Source of the DNA: an uncultured Elusimicrobia bacterium
GTDB lineage: Bacteria; Elusimicrobiota; Elusimicrobia; Elusimicrobiales; Elusimicrobiaceae
NCBI GenBank assembly: GCA_945913025.1
Contig: CAMECJ010000004.1
Span: 100,745-164,744, forward strand
Direction: 5' to 3'
DNA length: 64,000 bases
Numbering within the stretch: the first letter of the stretch is position 1; every line of letters begins with the position of its first letter. The translations under genes and the position numbers were made by a program. Of this stretch, positions 16,626-23,925 are shown piece by piece. The notes beneath the pieces are model-generated. The model did no database searches. It saw nothing but the letters and a program-made list of their open reading frames with translations, and was not told the origin of the DNA.

Positions 16626-16847
16626 TTATTTGTCGCTGGCGCATTCGCAGCCGCAGCCGCAGGAGCCGACGGTCATCGTTTTACGCATCGCAAATTCTTC
16701 TTTTTTGCCTTTGTTCCAGTTCTGTACGGGGCGCAGGTAACCAACTACGCGGGAGTATACTTCGCATTTGGAACCGTGCGTTTCGTTCATTTCCCGTTTG
16801 AGTTCGGAAATTTTGTTTTCAATGGCTTGTTTTTCTTGAGCGGTCAT
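16626..16847 (-). CDS. stand-alone glycyl-radical domain of class III ribonucleotide reductase
   Basis: Protein of 73 residues. Residues 27-57 (SKCEVYSRVVGYLRPVQNWN, then GKKEEFAMRKTM) match the extreme C-terminus of NrdD proteins, including the glycyl-radical glycine, here Gly36 in VVGYL. Residues 3-22 form a charged amphipathic helix with hydrophobics at i, i+4, i+7 spacing (coiled-coil-like). The tail GSCGCGCECASDK adds five cysteines. The large NrdD immediately upstream stops just before this domain, so the enzyme is encoded in two pieces. It has its own AGGAGAAACCTT ribosome-binding site, which argues against a sequencing frameshift. Confidence 0.85.
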   Translation of the reverse strand: MTAQEKQAIENKISELKREMNETHGSKCEVYSRVVGYLRPVQNWNKGKKEEFAMRKTMTVGSCGCGCECASDK

Positions 16848-16954
16848 AAGGTTTCTCCTAATTGGTAATTTGTTAGGTTGAAAGTGTGCGGGCCCGTGAA
16901 AACCCGTACCTTTATTATGGCACTTTGCGGGTGCATATTCAACCTCTTTTTTTA

Positions 16955-16978
16955 GTTATTTTAACCGTTAAAAATAAC
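16955..16978. repeat. AT-rich inverted repeat between nrdD and the glycyl-radical subunit gene
   Basis: GTTATTTTAAC (16955-16965) and GTTAAAAATAAC (16967-16978) pair with a single bulged base, extended by T and A runs outside. In the minus-strand mRNA the hairpin is followed by A's, not U's, so it is not a standard terminator. Confidence 0.5.
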
Positions 16979-17002
16979 CAAAAAAAGGTAATCAGGGAAG
17001 AA

Positions 17003-19063
17003 CTATTTACTATAGAGCTGTTCTTCCAAAAGTTTTACTTTGTGTTCCAGTTCCTGCATCCGTTCGGCTTTGCATTTTGGGCATTCAAAATGTTCTCCTT
17101 CAATGTAGCCGCATTTGGGGCAGACGCTGAACGTGGGGGTGATGGAGAAGTACGGCAAGGTGTATTTCTCACATACGGTTTTGATGAATTTCTTCATCGC
17201 TTCCAGATTTTTAATCTTTTCGCCGGTAAAGATGTGCTGTACCGTTCCGCCGGTGTATTTGGACTGGATGGTGCTTTGCAAATCCAGCATTTCAAACACG
17301 TCGTCCGTGTAGTTTACGGGCAGCTGCGAAGAGTTGGTGTAGAAAGGCTGGTGGCCTTGTTTATACAATTCTTCGTTGGCGCAGATAATTTCGGGAAATC
17401 TTTCTTTGTCCAGCTTCGCCAAACGGTAAGAAGTGCCTTCGGCGGGCGTGGCTTCCAAGTTATAATTGTTGCCAGTTTCTTCCTGAAATTTAACGAGCGT
17501 TTCGCGCATAAATGTCAGCACTTTTTCGGCAAACGCTTTGCCTTTTTCGGTACCGATGTCCTCTCCGATCAGGTTGACGGCCGCTTCGTTAAGGCCGACA
17601 AGCCCGATAGTGGAGAAATGGTTTTTCCAGTATTCGTTAAAGCGCTGGCGCACGGAGCGCAGGTAGAAACTCATATACGGATACAGGTTTCCTTTGGTAA
17701 AGCGTTCAATCACTTTGCGCTTGATTTCCAAACTGCTCTTGGCCACTTCCATACGGTCTTTCAAGTTGGCGAAAAATTCATCTTCGGTTTTGGACAAATA
17801 GCCCAGGCGCGGCAAGTTAATGGTAACTACACCGATGGAACCCGTCAGGGGAGCGGAACCGAACAGGCCGCCGCCGCGTTTTCTCAGTTCGCGGTTGTCG
17901 ATACGCAAACGGCAGCACATCGAGCGGGCGTCCTCGGGGTTCATATCGGAGTTGATAAAGTTGGCAAAGTACGGAATACCGTATTTGGCCGTCATTTCCC
18001 ACAGCGGGGTAAGTTTGGGGTTGTCCCAGTCAAAATCTTTGGTAATGTTGTACGTCGGAATCGGAAACGTGAACACGCGGCCCTTGGCATCGCCCGCGAG
18101 CATTACTTCGCAGAATGCGCGGTTGAGCATATCCATTTCCGCTTGGAATTCGCCGTACGTTTTGTCCTGCAGTTTGCCGCCGATGATGACGGGCTGGTCT
18201 TTATAATAAGACGGCACAGTCAGGTCTAGCGTCAGGTTGGTAAACGGCGTTTGGAAACCCACGCGGGTGGGCACGTTTACATTAAATAAAAATTCCTGCA
18301 AGGCTTGTTTGACTTCATCATAAGTCAGCTGGTCGTAATAGATAAACGGAGCCAAAAGCGTATCGAAATTGCTAAACGCCTGCGCGCCGGCGCTTTCACC
18401 CTGGAGCGTATAGAAAAAGTTGACCACTTGCCCGAGTGCGGTGCGCAAGTGTTTGGCGGGTTTACTTTCCGCTTTGCCGACGACGCCCGTAAAACCGCTG
18501 AGGAGCAGATCCTGCAAATCCCAGCCTACGCAGTAAGCGCCCAACAAGCCTAAATCGTGCAGGTGAAAATCGCCTTCCGAGTGCATCCGTTTTACGTTGT
18601 CCGGATAAATTTTGTTCAGCCAGTATACTTTGCTGATTTCGGAAGAAATGTAATTGTTCAGCCCCTGAAGCGAATATCCCATATTGCTGTTTTCGTTTAC
18701 CTGCCAGTCGATTTTTTGCAGGTACTGGTCCACCAAATCTACATTGAATTTGGAGGTAATTTCACGCATGCGGGCGTGCTGGTCGCGGTATAAGATGTAA
18801 GCTTTGGCCGTTTTGTGATAGTTGGAGGTTAGCAGTACGTCCTCTACAATGTCCTGCACGTTTTCCACATTGGGAACGGTGTCGGAGTAAAGCTGTTGGA
18901 TAATGTTAATCGCGCGGATGGTCAGTTTTTTGGCGGTTTCCGCGTCAAATTCTCCGGTAGCTTCAGCGGCTTTGGCGATGGCTTTTGTAATTTTTTTGGA
19001 ATCAAAACGTTGAGTGGTACCGTCTCTTTTGACGATATGGGTAATGACTTCAGAGTTTTCCAT
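17003..19063 (-). CDS. nrdD: anaerobic (class III) ribonucleoside-triphosphate reductase large chain, lacking the glycyl-radical loop
   Basis: Protein of 686 residues. An ATP-cone allosteric domain spans about residues 8-105 (VKRDGTTQRFDSKKITKAIAKA), followed by the alpha/beta-barrel catalytic domain and a zinc ribbon with C648, C651, C661 and C664 (VCPKCGYIEGEHFECPKC). In relatives the ribbon is directly followed by a tyrosine/glycine-rich loop with the radical glycine. Here it is replaced by residues 667-686, a helix with leucine-zipper-like spacing (RMQELEHKVKLLEEQL), then a stop. The glycine is on the next gene. It reduces NTPs to dNTPs without oxygen. First gene of the operon, behind a palindromic operator. 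Confidence 0.93.
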   Translation of the reverse strand: MENSEVITHIVKRDGTTQRFDSKKITKAIAKAAEATGEFDAETAKKLTIRAINIIQQLYSDTVPNVENVQDIVEDVLLTSNYHKTAKAYILYRDQHARMREITSKFNVDLVDQYLQKIDWQVNENSNMGYSLQGLNNYISSEISKVYWLNKIYPDNVKRMHSEGDFHLHDLGLLGAYCVGWDLQDLLLSGFTGVVGKAESKPAKHLRTALGQVVNFFYTLQGESAGAQAFSNFDTLLAPFIYYDQLTYDEVKQALQEFLFNVNVPTRVGFQTPFTNLTLDLTVPSYYKDQPVIIGGKLQDKTYGEFQAEMDMLNRAFCEVMLAGDAKGRVFTFPIPTYNITKDFDWDNPKLTPLWEMTAKYGIPYFANFINSDMNPEDARSMCCRLRIDNRELRKRGGGLFGSAPLTGSIGVVTINLPRLGYLSKTEDEFFANLKDRMEVAKSSLEIKRKVIERFTKGNLYPYMSFYLRSVRQRFNEYWKNHFSTIGLVGLNEAAVNLIGEDIGTEKGKAFAEKVLTFMRETLVKFQEETGNNYNLEATPAEGTSYRLAKLDKERFPEIICANEELYKQGHQPFYTNSSQLPVNYTDDVFEMLDLQSTIQSKYTGGTVQHIFTGEKIKNLEAMKKFIKTVCEKYTLPYFSITPTFSVCPKCGYIEGEHFECPKCKAERMQELEHKVKLLEEQLYSK

Positions 19064-19248
19064 AATAAGTGTCCTGATAGAGATATTAGCCGCGGAAAAA
19101 ATAAACGGCTTCTAAAATTTTGGCAAAATCCAACCTAAAATGCAAATCACGTCTAAGCGGGTGAATTTTGAAACGGCCGGATTTTTTATTCTTCGTCGGA
19201 AAAAGCAAGTTGTTTTGACATCCGGCGGGCGCACGCGGCGGCTTTTTC

Positions 19249-19286
19249 TTATTAGTAATTATTACTAATAACGTAAGGCGTGTCAA
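19249..19286 (-). promoter_or_regulatory. nrdD promoter with a 23-bp perfect palindrome (Fur-superfamily-like operator)
   Basis: Minus strand TTGACA (19281-19286) and, 17 bp on, AATAAT (19258-19263). Overlapping the -10 is TTATTAGTAAT-T-ATTACTAATAA (19249-19271), with perfect 11-bp arms. Its 7-1-7 core TAGTAAT-N-ATTACTA resembles Zur/PerR/Fur boxes (for example TCGTAATnATTACGA). The untranslated leader to the nrdD ATG would be about 180 nt. Confidence 0.65.
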
Positions 19287-19442
19287 CTGTTTTTTAGACC
19301 TATGAAAATAATGGTTAAAAAATAAGCGGTTTTTGGATAAAAAAATATTGTTGGCGTGTCCTGCAAATATTTCCGTTTGGGCCGGAAAAAATATTTTCCG
19401 ACGGAAAACTTTCTTCTCCGCGTTCTAATCCTCTTTTTGGGG

Positions 19443-19471
19443 TTGACGGCGCGCGGGCAAACTGGTTTAAT
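19443..19471 (+). promoter_or_regulatory. promoter of the small membrane protein gene
   Basis: TTGACG (19443-19448), 17-bp spacer, TTTAAT (19466-19471), 27 nt before the ATG at 19498. The rest of the 19064-19497 gap holds the nrdD leader and promoter and a short palindrome GGAAAA-AATA-TTTTCC near 19384, and nothing else I can name. Confidence 0.55.
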
Positions 19472-19497
19472 TAAAAAAAGCAGAAAAGGGGGCATTT

Positions 19498-19752
19498 ATG
19501 GACTTTTACCAATGGTGTGTACTTGTTGCGGTGGTGACGTTTGTCGTTTTGGTCGTGTTTGCAGTGCGCGCGCTCTTGCAGATTACGCGCACGGCCGAAG
19601 CCGTGGAATATCTGGCGGTAACTACCGCAGAAAACGTGGAAAAAACAAAAGGCGCGTTTGCGCTGATTGAAAACGTATCCTCTTTGTTGGATTCTTCTTT
19701 TTATAAAGCAATGAAGCTGGGGATTGATTTGGTCCGGCGTATCCGCAAATAA
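19498..19752 (+). CDS. small membrane-anchored helical protein (DUF948-like)
   Basis: Protein of 84 residues: one N-terminal transmembrane helix (about 7-28) followed by a helical region with regular threonine/valine spacing (LQITRTAEAVEYLAVTTAENVEKTK), as in DUF948/YtxG-like proteins. Good ribosome-binding site (AAAAGGGGG). It is flanked by its own promoter and a terminator, so it is probably a single-gene unit. Function unknown; the family assignment is tentative. Confidence 0.6.
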   Translation: MDFYQWCVLVAVVTFVVLVVFAVRALLQITRTAEAVEYLAVTTAENVEKTKGAFALIENVSSLLDSSFYKAMKLGIDLVRRIRK

Positions 19753-19769
19753 TGTTTTGGCCGGTTTTA

Positions 19770-19796
19770 AAAAAGCCCGCTTCCGGCGGGCTTTTT
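19770..19796. terminator. bidirectional terminator
   Basis: GCCCGC / GCGGGC (19775-19780 / 19786-19791) with A/T runs on both sides, between convergent genes. Confidence 0.85.
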
Positions 19797-19800
19797 CGTT

Positions 19801-20277
19801 TTAACGGTTAAGCAGCCAAAATCCCATATTTAAATAAGCCGCATAAGCCAGCCAGAATCCGTACGGCAGAAGCAGTACCCCCGCCGCGCGGTTGGCGCGC
19901 CAAAAAGCGCGGGCGAGCCATATTCCTTGCAAAAGCATAGCCGCAAGCAGCAGTAAAGCTGGTCCCGTTAGGTGCAGCCCGAAGAACAGCGGAGTCCAAC
20001 AGGCGTTTAACAATAATTGCATCCAAAACGGAAATAGTGCTTTTTGGGCGTTTTTTCCGCTTAAGTTTTTAAAAACCAGAAAGGCCGCTGTTCCCAACAG
20101 AATGTATAATATGGCCCAGGCAAAACCGAAAATTTCGTCCGGCGGCGTGAGCGGCGGGCGGTTTAATGTGTGATACCAATCCAAATTTTGCTGTACCGCG
20201 GCGGATCCCGTCAAGCTTGGCAGTTGGCAGATGGCCAGCCAAAAAAGTAAGATCAATATTGGTTTTAGTATTGTCAT
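19801..20277 (-). CDS. tspO: TspO/MBR-family tryptophan-rich sensory protein
   Basis: Protein of 158 residues with five hydrophobic helices and the TspO signatures WYHTLNRPPLTPPDEIFGFAWAILYILLG and a C-terminal WLAYAAYLNMGFWLLNR. TspO binds porphyrins and sterol-like ligands in the outer or inner membrane; its role here is unknown. TATACT (minus strand, 20284-20289) ends exactly six nucleotides before the ATG, so the mRNA is probably leaderless. Confidence 0.88.
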   Translation of the reverse strand: MTILKPILILLFWLAICQLPSLTGSAAVQQNLDWYHTLNRPPLTPPDEIFGFAWAILYILLGTAAFLVFKNLSGKNAQKALFPFWMQLLLNACWTPLFFGLHLTGPALLLLAAMLLQGIWLARAFWRANRAAGVLLLPYGFWLAYAAYLNMGFWLLNR

Positions 20278-20403
20278 ACAGACAGTATAACAGCCATTTT
20301 TCTCCGTCCAAACGGAAAAACGGGTTAGACGTTTAGTAGCGGCTCGGGCTTAAAAATGGTAAAATAATTTCAATCGTATTTCTATTTTAAATCCGAGGAT
20401 TTT

Positions 20404-20778
20404 ATGGACACCAAACTCATTACGGAAATTACCGGCTGGCTGAAAACCACCGACTTGGCCGAATTTTGCTACGAGAAAGACGGCGACTGTATTGAAGTAA
20501 AAACGAAAGAAGCGCTTCCGGAACCCGCCCATTTTGAATGTTCTTTAACGGCGGTAACGGCTCCCGCGGTCGGTATTTACCGCGCGGCGGACAAAGGCAA
20601 AAACCTGGTTTTAAAAGAAGGCCAGACCGTAAAAGAGGGCGACGCGCTCGGTTTGGTGGAAACCGTTTCCCAAAAACATAAAATTACCGCTCCTTTAAGC
20701 GGTAAACTCCGCGTGGTAACCGCGCAGGACGGCGCCCCTGTGGAATTTGGTTTGCCGCTTTTCTTTATCGAAAAATAG
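20404..20778 (+). CDS. accB: AccB-like biotin carrier homologue lacking the biotinyl lysine
   Basis: Protein of 124 residues with the AccB arrangement: an N-terminal helical piece (residues 1-35), a short linker, and a biotinyl/lipoyl-fold domain (48-123; TAPAVGIYR, LKEGQTVKEGDALGLVET, KITAPLSGKL, PVEFGLPLFFIE). The biotinylation motif EAMKM should lie at residues 86-90, but the sequence is ETVSQ. Aligned at equal length, the acceptor lysine is Ser89. Lysines at 91 and 93 are displaced by two and four residues. It sits 9 nt before accC, so it is part of the acetyl-CoA carboxylase system but may be non-biotinylated. Confidence 0.8.
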   Translation: MDTKLITEITGWLKTTDLAEFCYEKDGDCIEVKTKEALPEPAHFECSLTAVTAPAVGIYRAADKGKNLVLKEGQTVKEGDALGLVETVSQKHKITAPLSGKLRVVTAQDGAPVEFGLPLFFIEK

Positions 20779-20787
20779 GAGCCGTCC

Positions 20788-22182
20788 ATGTCCGCTGAAA
20801 TCAAAATTACCCCTTTTAAAAAAGTTTTAATCGCCAACCGCGGCGAAATTGCGCTGCGCGTTATCCGCACGCTGAAAGAAATGGGCATTAAGTCCGTTGC
20901 TATTTATTCGGAAGCGGACCGCAGTTCGATGCACGTACGTATGGCTGACGAGGCCGTTTGCATCGGCGCCGCGCCGTCGCCGCTTAGCTATTTGAATATT
21001 GACGCCATCGTTACCGCCGGCAAAATTACCGGCGCGGACGCGGTGCACCCGGGCTACGGTTTCCTGTCCGAAAACGCGGACTTTGCCGAAGCCGTTACCA
21101 AGGCCGGTATGACGTTTATCGGGCCGACCGCCAAAGCCATTGAAATGCTGGGCGTCAAATCCACCGCGCGCGAAATCGCCGTCAAAGCCGGCGTGCCGAT
21201 AACCCCCGGGTCCGACGGCGTAGTAGGCAAAAACTTCCGCGAAGTGGCCCGCAAAATCGGTTTCCCGATTATGATTAAAGCTTCTTTGGGCGGCGGCGGC
21301 AAAGGGATGCGCGCGTGCCTGAAAGAAGAAGATTTGGAACGTATGATGAAAACCGCGCAGGGCGAAGCCAAAGCCAACTTCGGCGATGACCGCGTGTATT
21401 TCGAAAAACTCGTTTTAAATCCGCGCCACATCGAAGTCCAAGTGGCGGGGGACAATTACGGCAACGTCGTGGCGTTTGCCGAGCGCGACTGCAGTATGCA
21501 GCGCCGCCACCAGAAACTGGTGGAAGAATCCCCGTCTCCGTTTGTGGACGAAAAAACGCGCGCCAAACTGCGCGAAGCCGCGTGCAAGCTCGTCAAAGCC
21601 GCCAAATACCGCGGCGTGGGTACGGTGGAATTTTTGATGGCGCAGAATAAAGAATTTTATTTTATGGAAGTCAACACGCGCCTTCAGGTGGAACATCCGG
21701 TAACGGAATCCGTCTGCGGACAGGACCTTGTTAAAATGCAAATCCAAATTGCGCAGGGCGAACCGCTTCACCTCACGCAAGAAGAAGCGGCCGTGATTAA
21801 ATGCCACGCGATCGAGCACCGCATTAACGCCGAGGACAGCGAACGCAACTTTATGCCTTGCCCGGGGACCATTGAAGAATGGATTCCCGCCGGCGGGCTG
21901 GGCGTGCGCGTAGACAGCCATATGTACACGGGATATACAATCCCCAGCTATTACGACAGTTTAATCGCCAAACTGATTGTTACTGCGCCGGACCGTGCGC
22001 ACTTGCTCGAGCGCAGCCGCCGCTGTTTGGGCGAATTTCAAATCGGCGGAGTCAAAACGACGATTCCGTTCCACCAAAAAATCGTCAATAACGAAGATTT
22101 TGTGGCGGGCAACATGGACACGGGCCTTATCGAACGCATGATGGCCGCGGAAAAGGAAGAGGCCGGTGAAAGCAAAAAATAA
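20788..22182 (+). CDS. accC: biotin carboxylase subunit of acetyl-CoA carboxylase
   Basis: Protein of 464 residues, full length. ATP-grasp fold: N-terminal ANRGEIALRVIRTLKEMGI, HPGYGFLSENADFAEAV, glycine-rich lid SLGGGGKGMR, ERDCSMQRRHQKLVEESPSP and the catalytic FMEVNTRLQVEHPVTE. It carboxylates biotin with bicarbonate and ATP in the first step of fatty-acid synthesis (or of a related carboxylase). Immediately downstream of accB-like; the last 17 nt overlap the hldE-like gene, indicating a single operon. Carboxyltransferase genes accA/accD are not in this window. Confidence 0.95.
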   Translation: MSAEIKITPFKKVLIANRGEIALRVIRTLKEMGIKSVAIYSEADRSSMHVRMADEAVCIGAAPSPLSYLNIDAIVTAGKITGADAVHPGYGFLSENADFAEAVTKAGMTFIGPTAKAIEMLGVKSTAREIAVKAGVPITPGSDGVVGKNFREVARKIGFPIMIKASLGGGGKGMRACLKEEDLERMMKTAQGEAKANFGDDRVYFEKLVLNPRHIEVQVAGDNYGNVVAFAERDCSMQRRHQKLVEESPSPFVDEKTRAKLREAACKLVKAAKYRGVGTVEFLMAQNKEFYFMEVNTRLQVEHPVTESVCGQDLVKMQIQIAQGEPLHLTQEEAAVIKCHAIEHRINAEDSERNFMPCPGTIEEWIPAGGLGVRVDSHMYTGYTIPSYYDSLIAKLIVTAPDRAHLLERSRRCLGEFQIGGVKTTIPFHQKIVNNEDFVAGNMDTGLIERMMAAEKEEAGESKK

Positions 22183-22630
22183 AATTCTGGGGCCGCGTTC
22201 GCTCAAGAAATTTGTGGACGAGCAGCGCGCCGCCGGAAAAAAAATCGTATTTACGAACGGGTGTTTTGATATTCTGCACGCCGGACACGTAAGCGTACTG
22301 GAATTTTCCCGCTCCAAAGGCGACGTGCTGATTGTAGGAATGAACAGCGACGCGTCCGTGCGCCGCTTAAAAGGCCCTGCGCGTCCCGTCAATACGCAGG
22401 CGGACCGTGCGCTTGTGCTGGCCGCGCTCGAAAGCGTATCCGCCGTCAGCATTTTTGAAGAGGATACGCCGTATAATTTGATTAAACTCGTTCAGCCGGA
22501 CGTACTGGTTAAAGGCGGGGATTACAAACCGTCGGAAATCGTCGGCAGAGAATTTGCAAAAAAAGTGGTGCGTTTTGCGCTGTTGAAAGGGCGTTCCACT
22601 ACTAATATTATTAAAAAGGTAAGTAAATAA
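22166..22630 (+). CDS. rfaE2: D-glycero-beta-D-manno-heptose 1-phosphate adenylyltransferase
   Basis: Protein of 154 residues, the stand-alone nucleotidyltransferase half of HldE. It has the HxGH-type motif in TNGCFDILHAGHV, then VGMNSDASVRRLKGPARPV and GRSTTNIIKK (ISSTx-like). It activates heptose-1-phosphate to ADP-heptose for the LPS core, so the cell has a heptose-containing outer membrane. The start is a GTG inside the end of accC, preceded by GGAAGAGG. Confidence 0.88.
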   Translation: MKAKNKILGPRSLKKFVDEQRAAGKKIVFTNGCFDILHAGHVSVLEFSRSKGDVLIVGMNSDASVRRLKGPARPVNTQADRALVLAALESVSAVSIFEEDTPYNLIKLVQPDVLVKGGDYKPSEIVGREFAKKVVRFALLKGRSTTNIIKKVSK

Positions 22631-22675
22631 CCCTCGGGGCTTGGGTTCCGATGGTTGCGCCGAAAGGATAAAAAC

Positions 22676-23866
22676 ATGTCTGATATTTTTGAGAAATGCA
22701 GAAATTTCAAAGACGCCAAAATCGCTATGCGTATGGGTATTTACGGCTATTTCCAGCCGATTGAATCCGCGCAAGGCCCCGAAGTCGTGTTGGGCGGCAA
22801 GACCTATATTATGGCTGGTTCCAACAACTATTTGGGTTTGGCCAACGACCCCGAAATGAAAAAAGCCGCCAGCGACGCCGCCCTTAAATACGGCTCCGGC
22901 GTGGCGGGTTCGCGCTTTTTGAACGGCAACACCAAGGCGCTTGACGAATTGGAACAGCGCATCGCCAAATTCAAACGCAAAGAAGCGGGGCTTATTTTCT
23001 CCACCGGCTACCAGATGAACCTGGGTGTGGTGGGCTGCCTTCTTAAAAAAGGCGATTACGCGATTGTGGATAAGCTGGATCACGCCAGCATTTTGGACGG
23101 CGTTAAACTTTCCGACGGCGAAATGGTGCGCTTTAAACACAACGACATGGCGGATTTGGAACGCGTCATTTCCAAACTGCCCGAAGAAGCCGGAAAACTG
23201 ATTATCGTAGACGGCGTGTTTAGTATGGAAGGGGATATCTGCCCGCTGCCGGAAATCGTCAAAATCGGCAAGAAATACGGCGCGCGCATTATTGTGGACG
23301 ACGCGCACGCGACGGGTATTTTGGGTAAAACGGGCCGCGGCACTTGCGAACATTTCGGTCTCGAAAATGGCGAAGTGGACCTAGTGGTCGGTACCTGCTC
23401 CAAAACGTTTGCCACCGTCGGCGGTTTTGTGGTGGGCGACGCGGATATTATTCATTACATCCGCCACAACGCCCGCAGCCAAATTTTTTCCGCCGCGTTG
23501 CCGCCCGCTTCCGTGGCGTCCATTTCCAAAGCGTTGGAACTGATTGAAAACGACACCTCCCGCCGCGATAACCTGTTCCGCCTGACTGATAAACTCAAAA
23601 AAGGGCTGCGCGAACTGGGCTACGATCTCGGCCACAGCACCACTCCGGTTATCCCCGTACACGTGGGAAGTAACGAAAACTGCTTTAAAATGTGGAAAGC
23701 GTTGCACGAAATGGGTATTTTTTCGAACCCCGTCGTCAGCCCCGCGGTGCCCCCCGGGCAGGCCCTTATGCGCCTGACGCTGATGGCGACGCATACCGAT
23801 GATCACGTAGACAAAATTATTGCCGCGTTTGCCCAGGCGGGCCGTATGGTCGGCGTGATTAAATAG
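22676..23866 (+). CDS. alpha-oxoamine synthase, serine palmitoyltransferase-like
   Basis: PLP enzyme of 396 residues of the KBL/BioF/SPT family. Motifs: AGSNNYLGLANDPEM, SGVAGSRFLNGNTKALDELEQRIA, DHASILDG, VDDAHATGILGKTGRGTCEHFG and the PLP lysine in GTCSKTFATVGGFV. The family condenses an amino acid with an acyl-CoA or acyl-ACP. Sequence style and the following acyltransferase favour serine palmitoyltransferase over BioF or Kbl, but the substrate is inferred. Start at the ATG at 22676 after AAAGGATAAAAAC. Confidence 0.75.
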   Translation: MSDIFEKCRNFKDAKIAMRMGIYGYFQPIESAQGPEVVLGGKTYIMAGSNNYLGLANDPEMKKAASDAALKYGSGVAGSRFLNGNTKALDELEQRIAKFKRKEAGLIFSTGYQMNLGVVGCLLKKGDYAIVDKLDHASILDGVKLSDGEMVRFKHNDMADLERVISKLPEEAGKLIIVDGVFSMEGDICPLPEIVKIGKKYGARIIVDDAHATGILGKTGRGTCEHFGLENGEVDLVVGTCSKTFATVGGFVVGDADIIHYIRHNARSQIFSAALPPASVASISKALELIENDTSRRDNLFRLTDKLKKGLRELGYDLGHSTTPVIPVHVGSNENCFKMWKALHEMGIFSNPVVSPAVPPGQALMRLTLMATHTDDHVDKIIAAFAQAGRMVGVIK

Positions 23867-23878
23867 TTTTTATCCTAA

Positions 23879-23904
23879 AAAACCCCGTCATCCGGCGGGG
23901 TTTT
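23879..23904 (+). terminator. terminator-like hairpin after the SPT-like gene
   Basis: AAAACCCCG / CGGGGTTTT stem (23879-23887 / 23896-23904) with T-rich tail. The next gene begins 22 nt later and may depend on readthrough or on its own promoter. Confidence 0.75.
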
Positions 23905-23925
23905 GTTTTTTAGAGGGGGATATAT

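Noticed and set aside
16886..18229. Plus-strand ORF of 447 codons, opposite nrdD
   Set aside because: Antisense shadow of a highly conserved gene; Phe/Gly/His/Val-rich composition as expected for reverse-complement codons.
22367..23353. Minus-strand ORF of 328 codons
   Set aside because: Antisense to the rfaE2-like and SPT-like genes; shadow composition and no ribosome-binding site.
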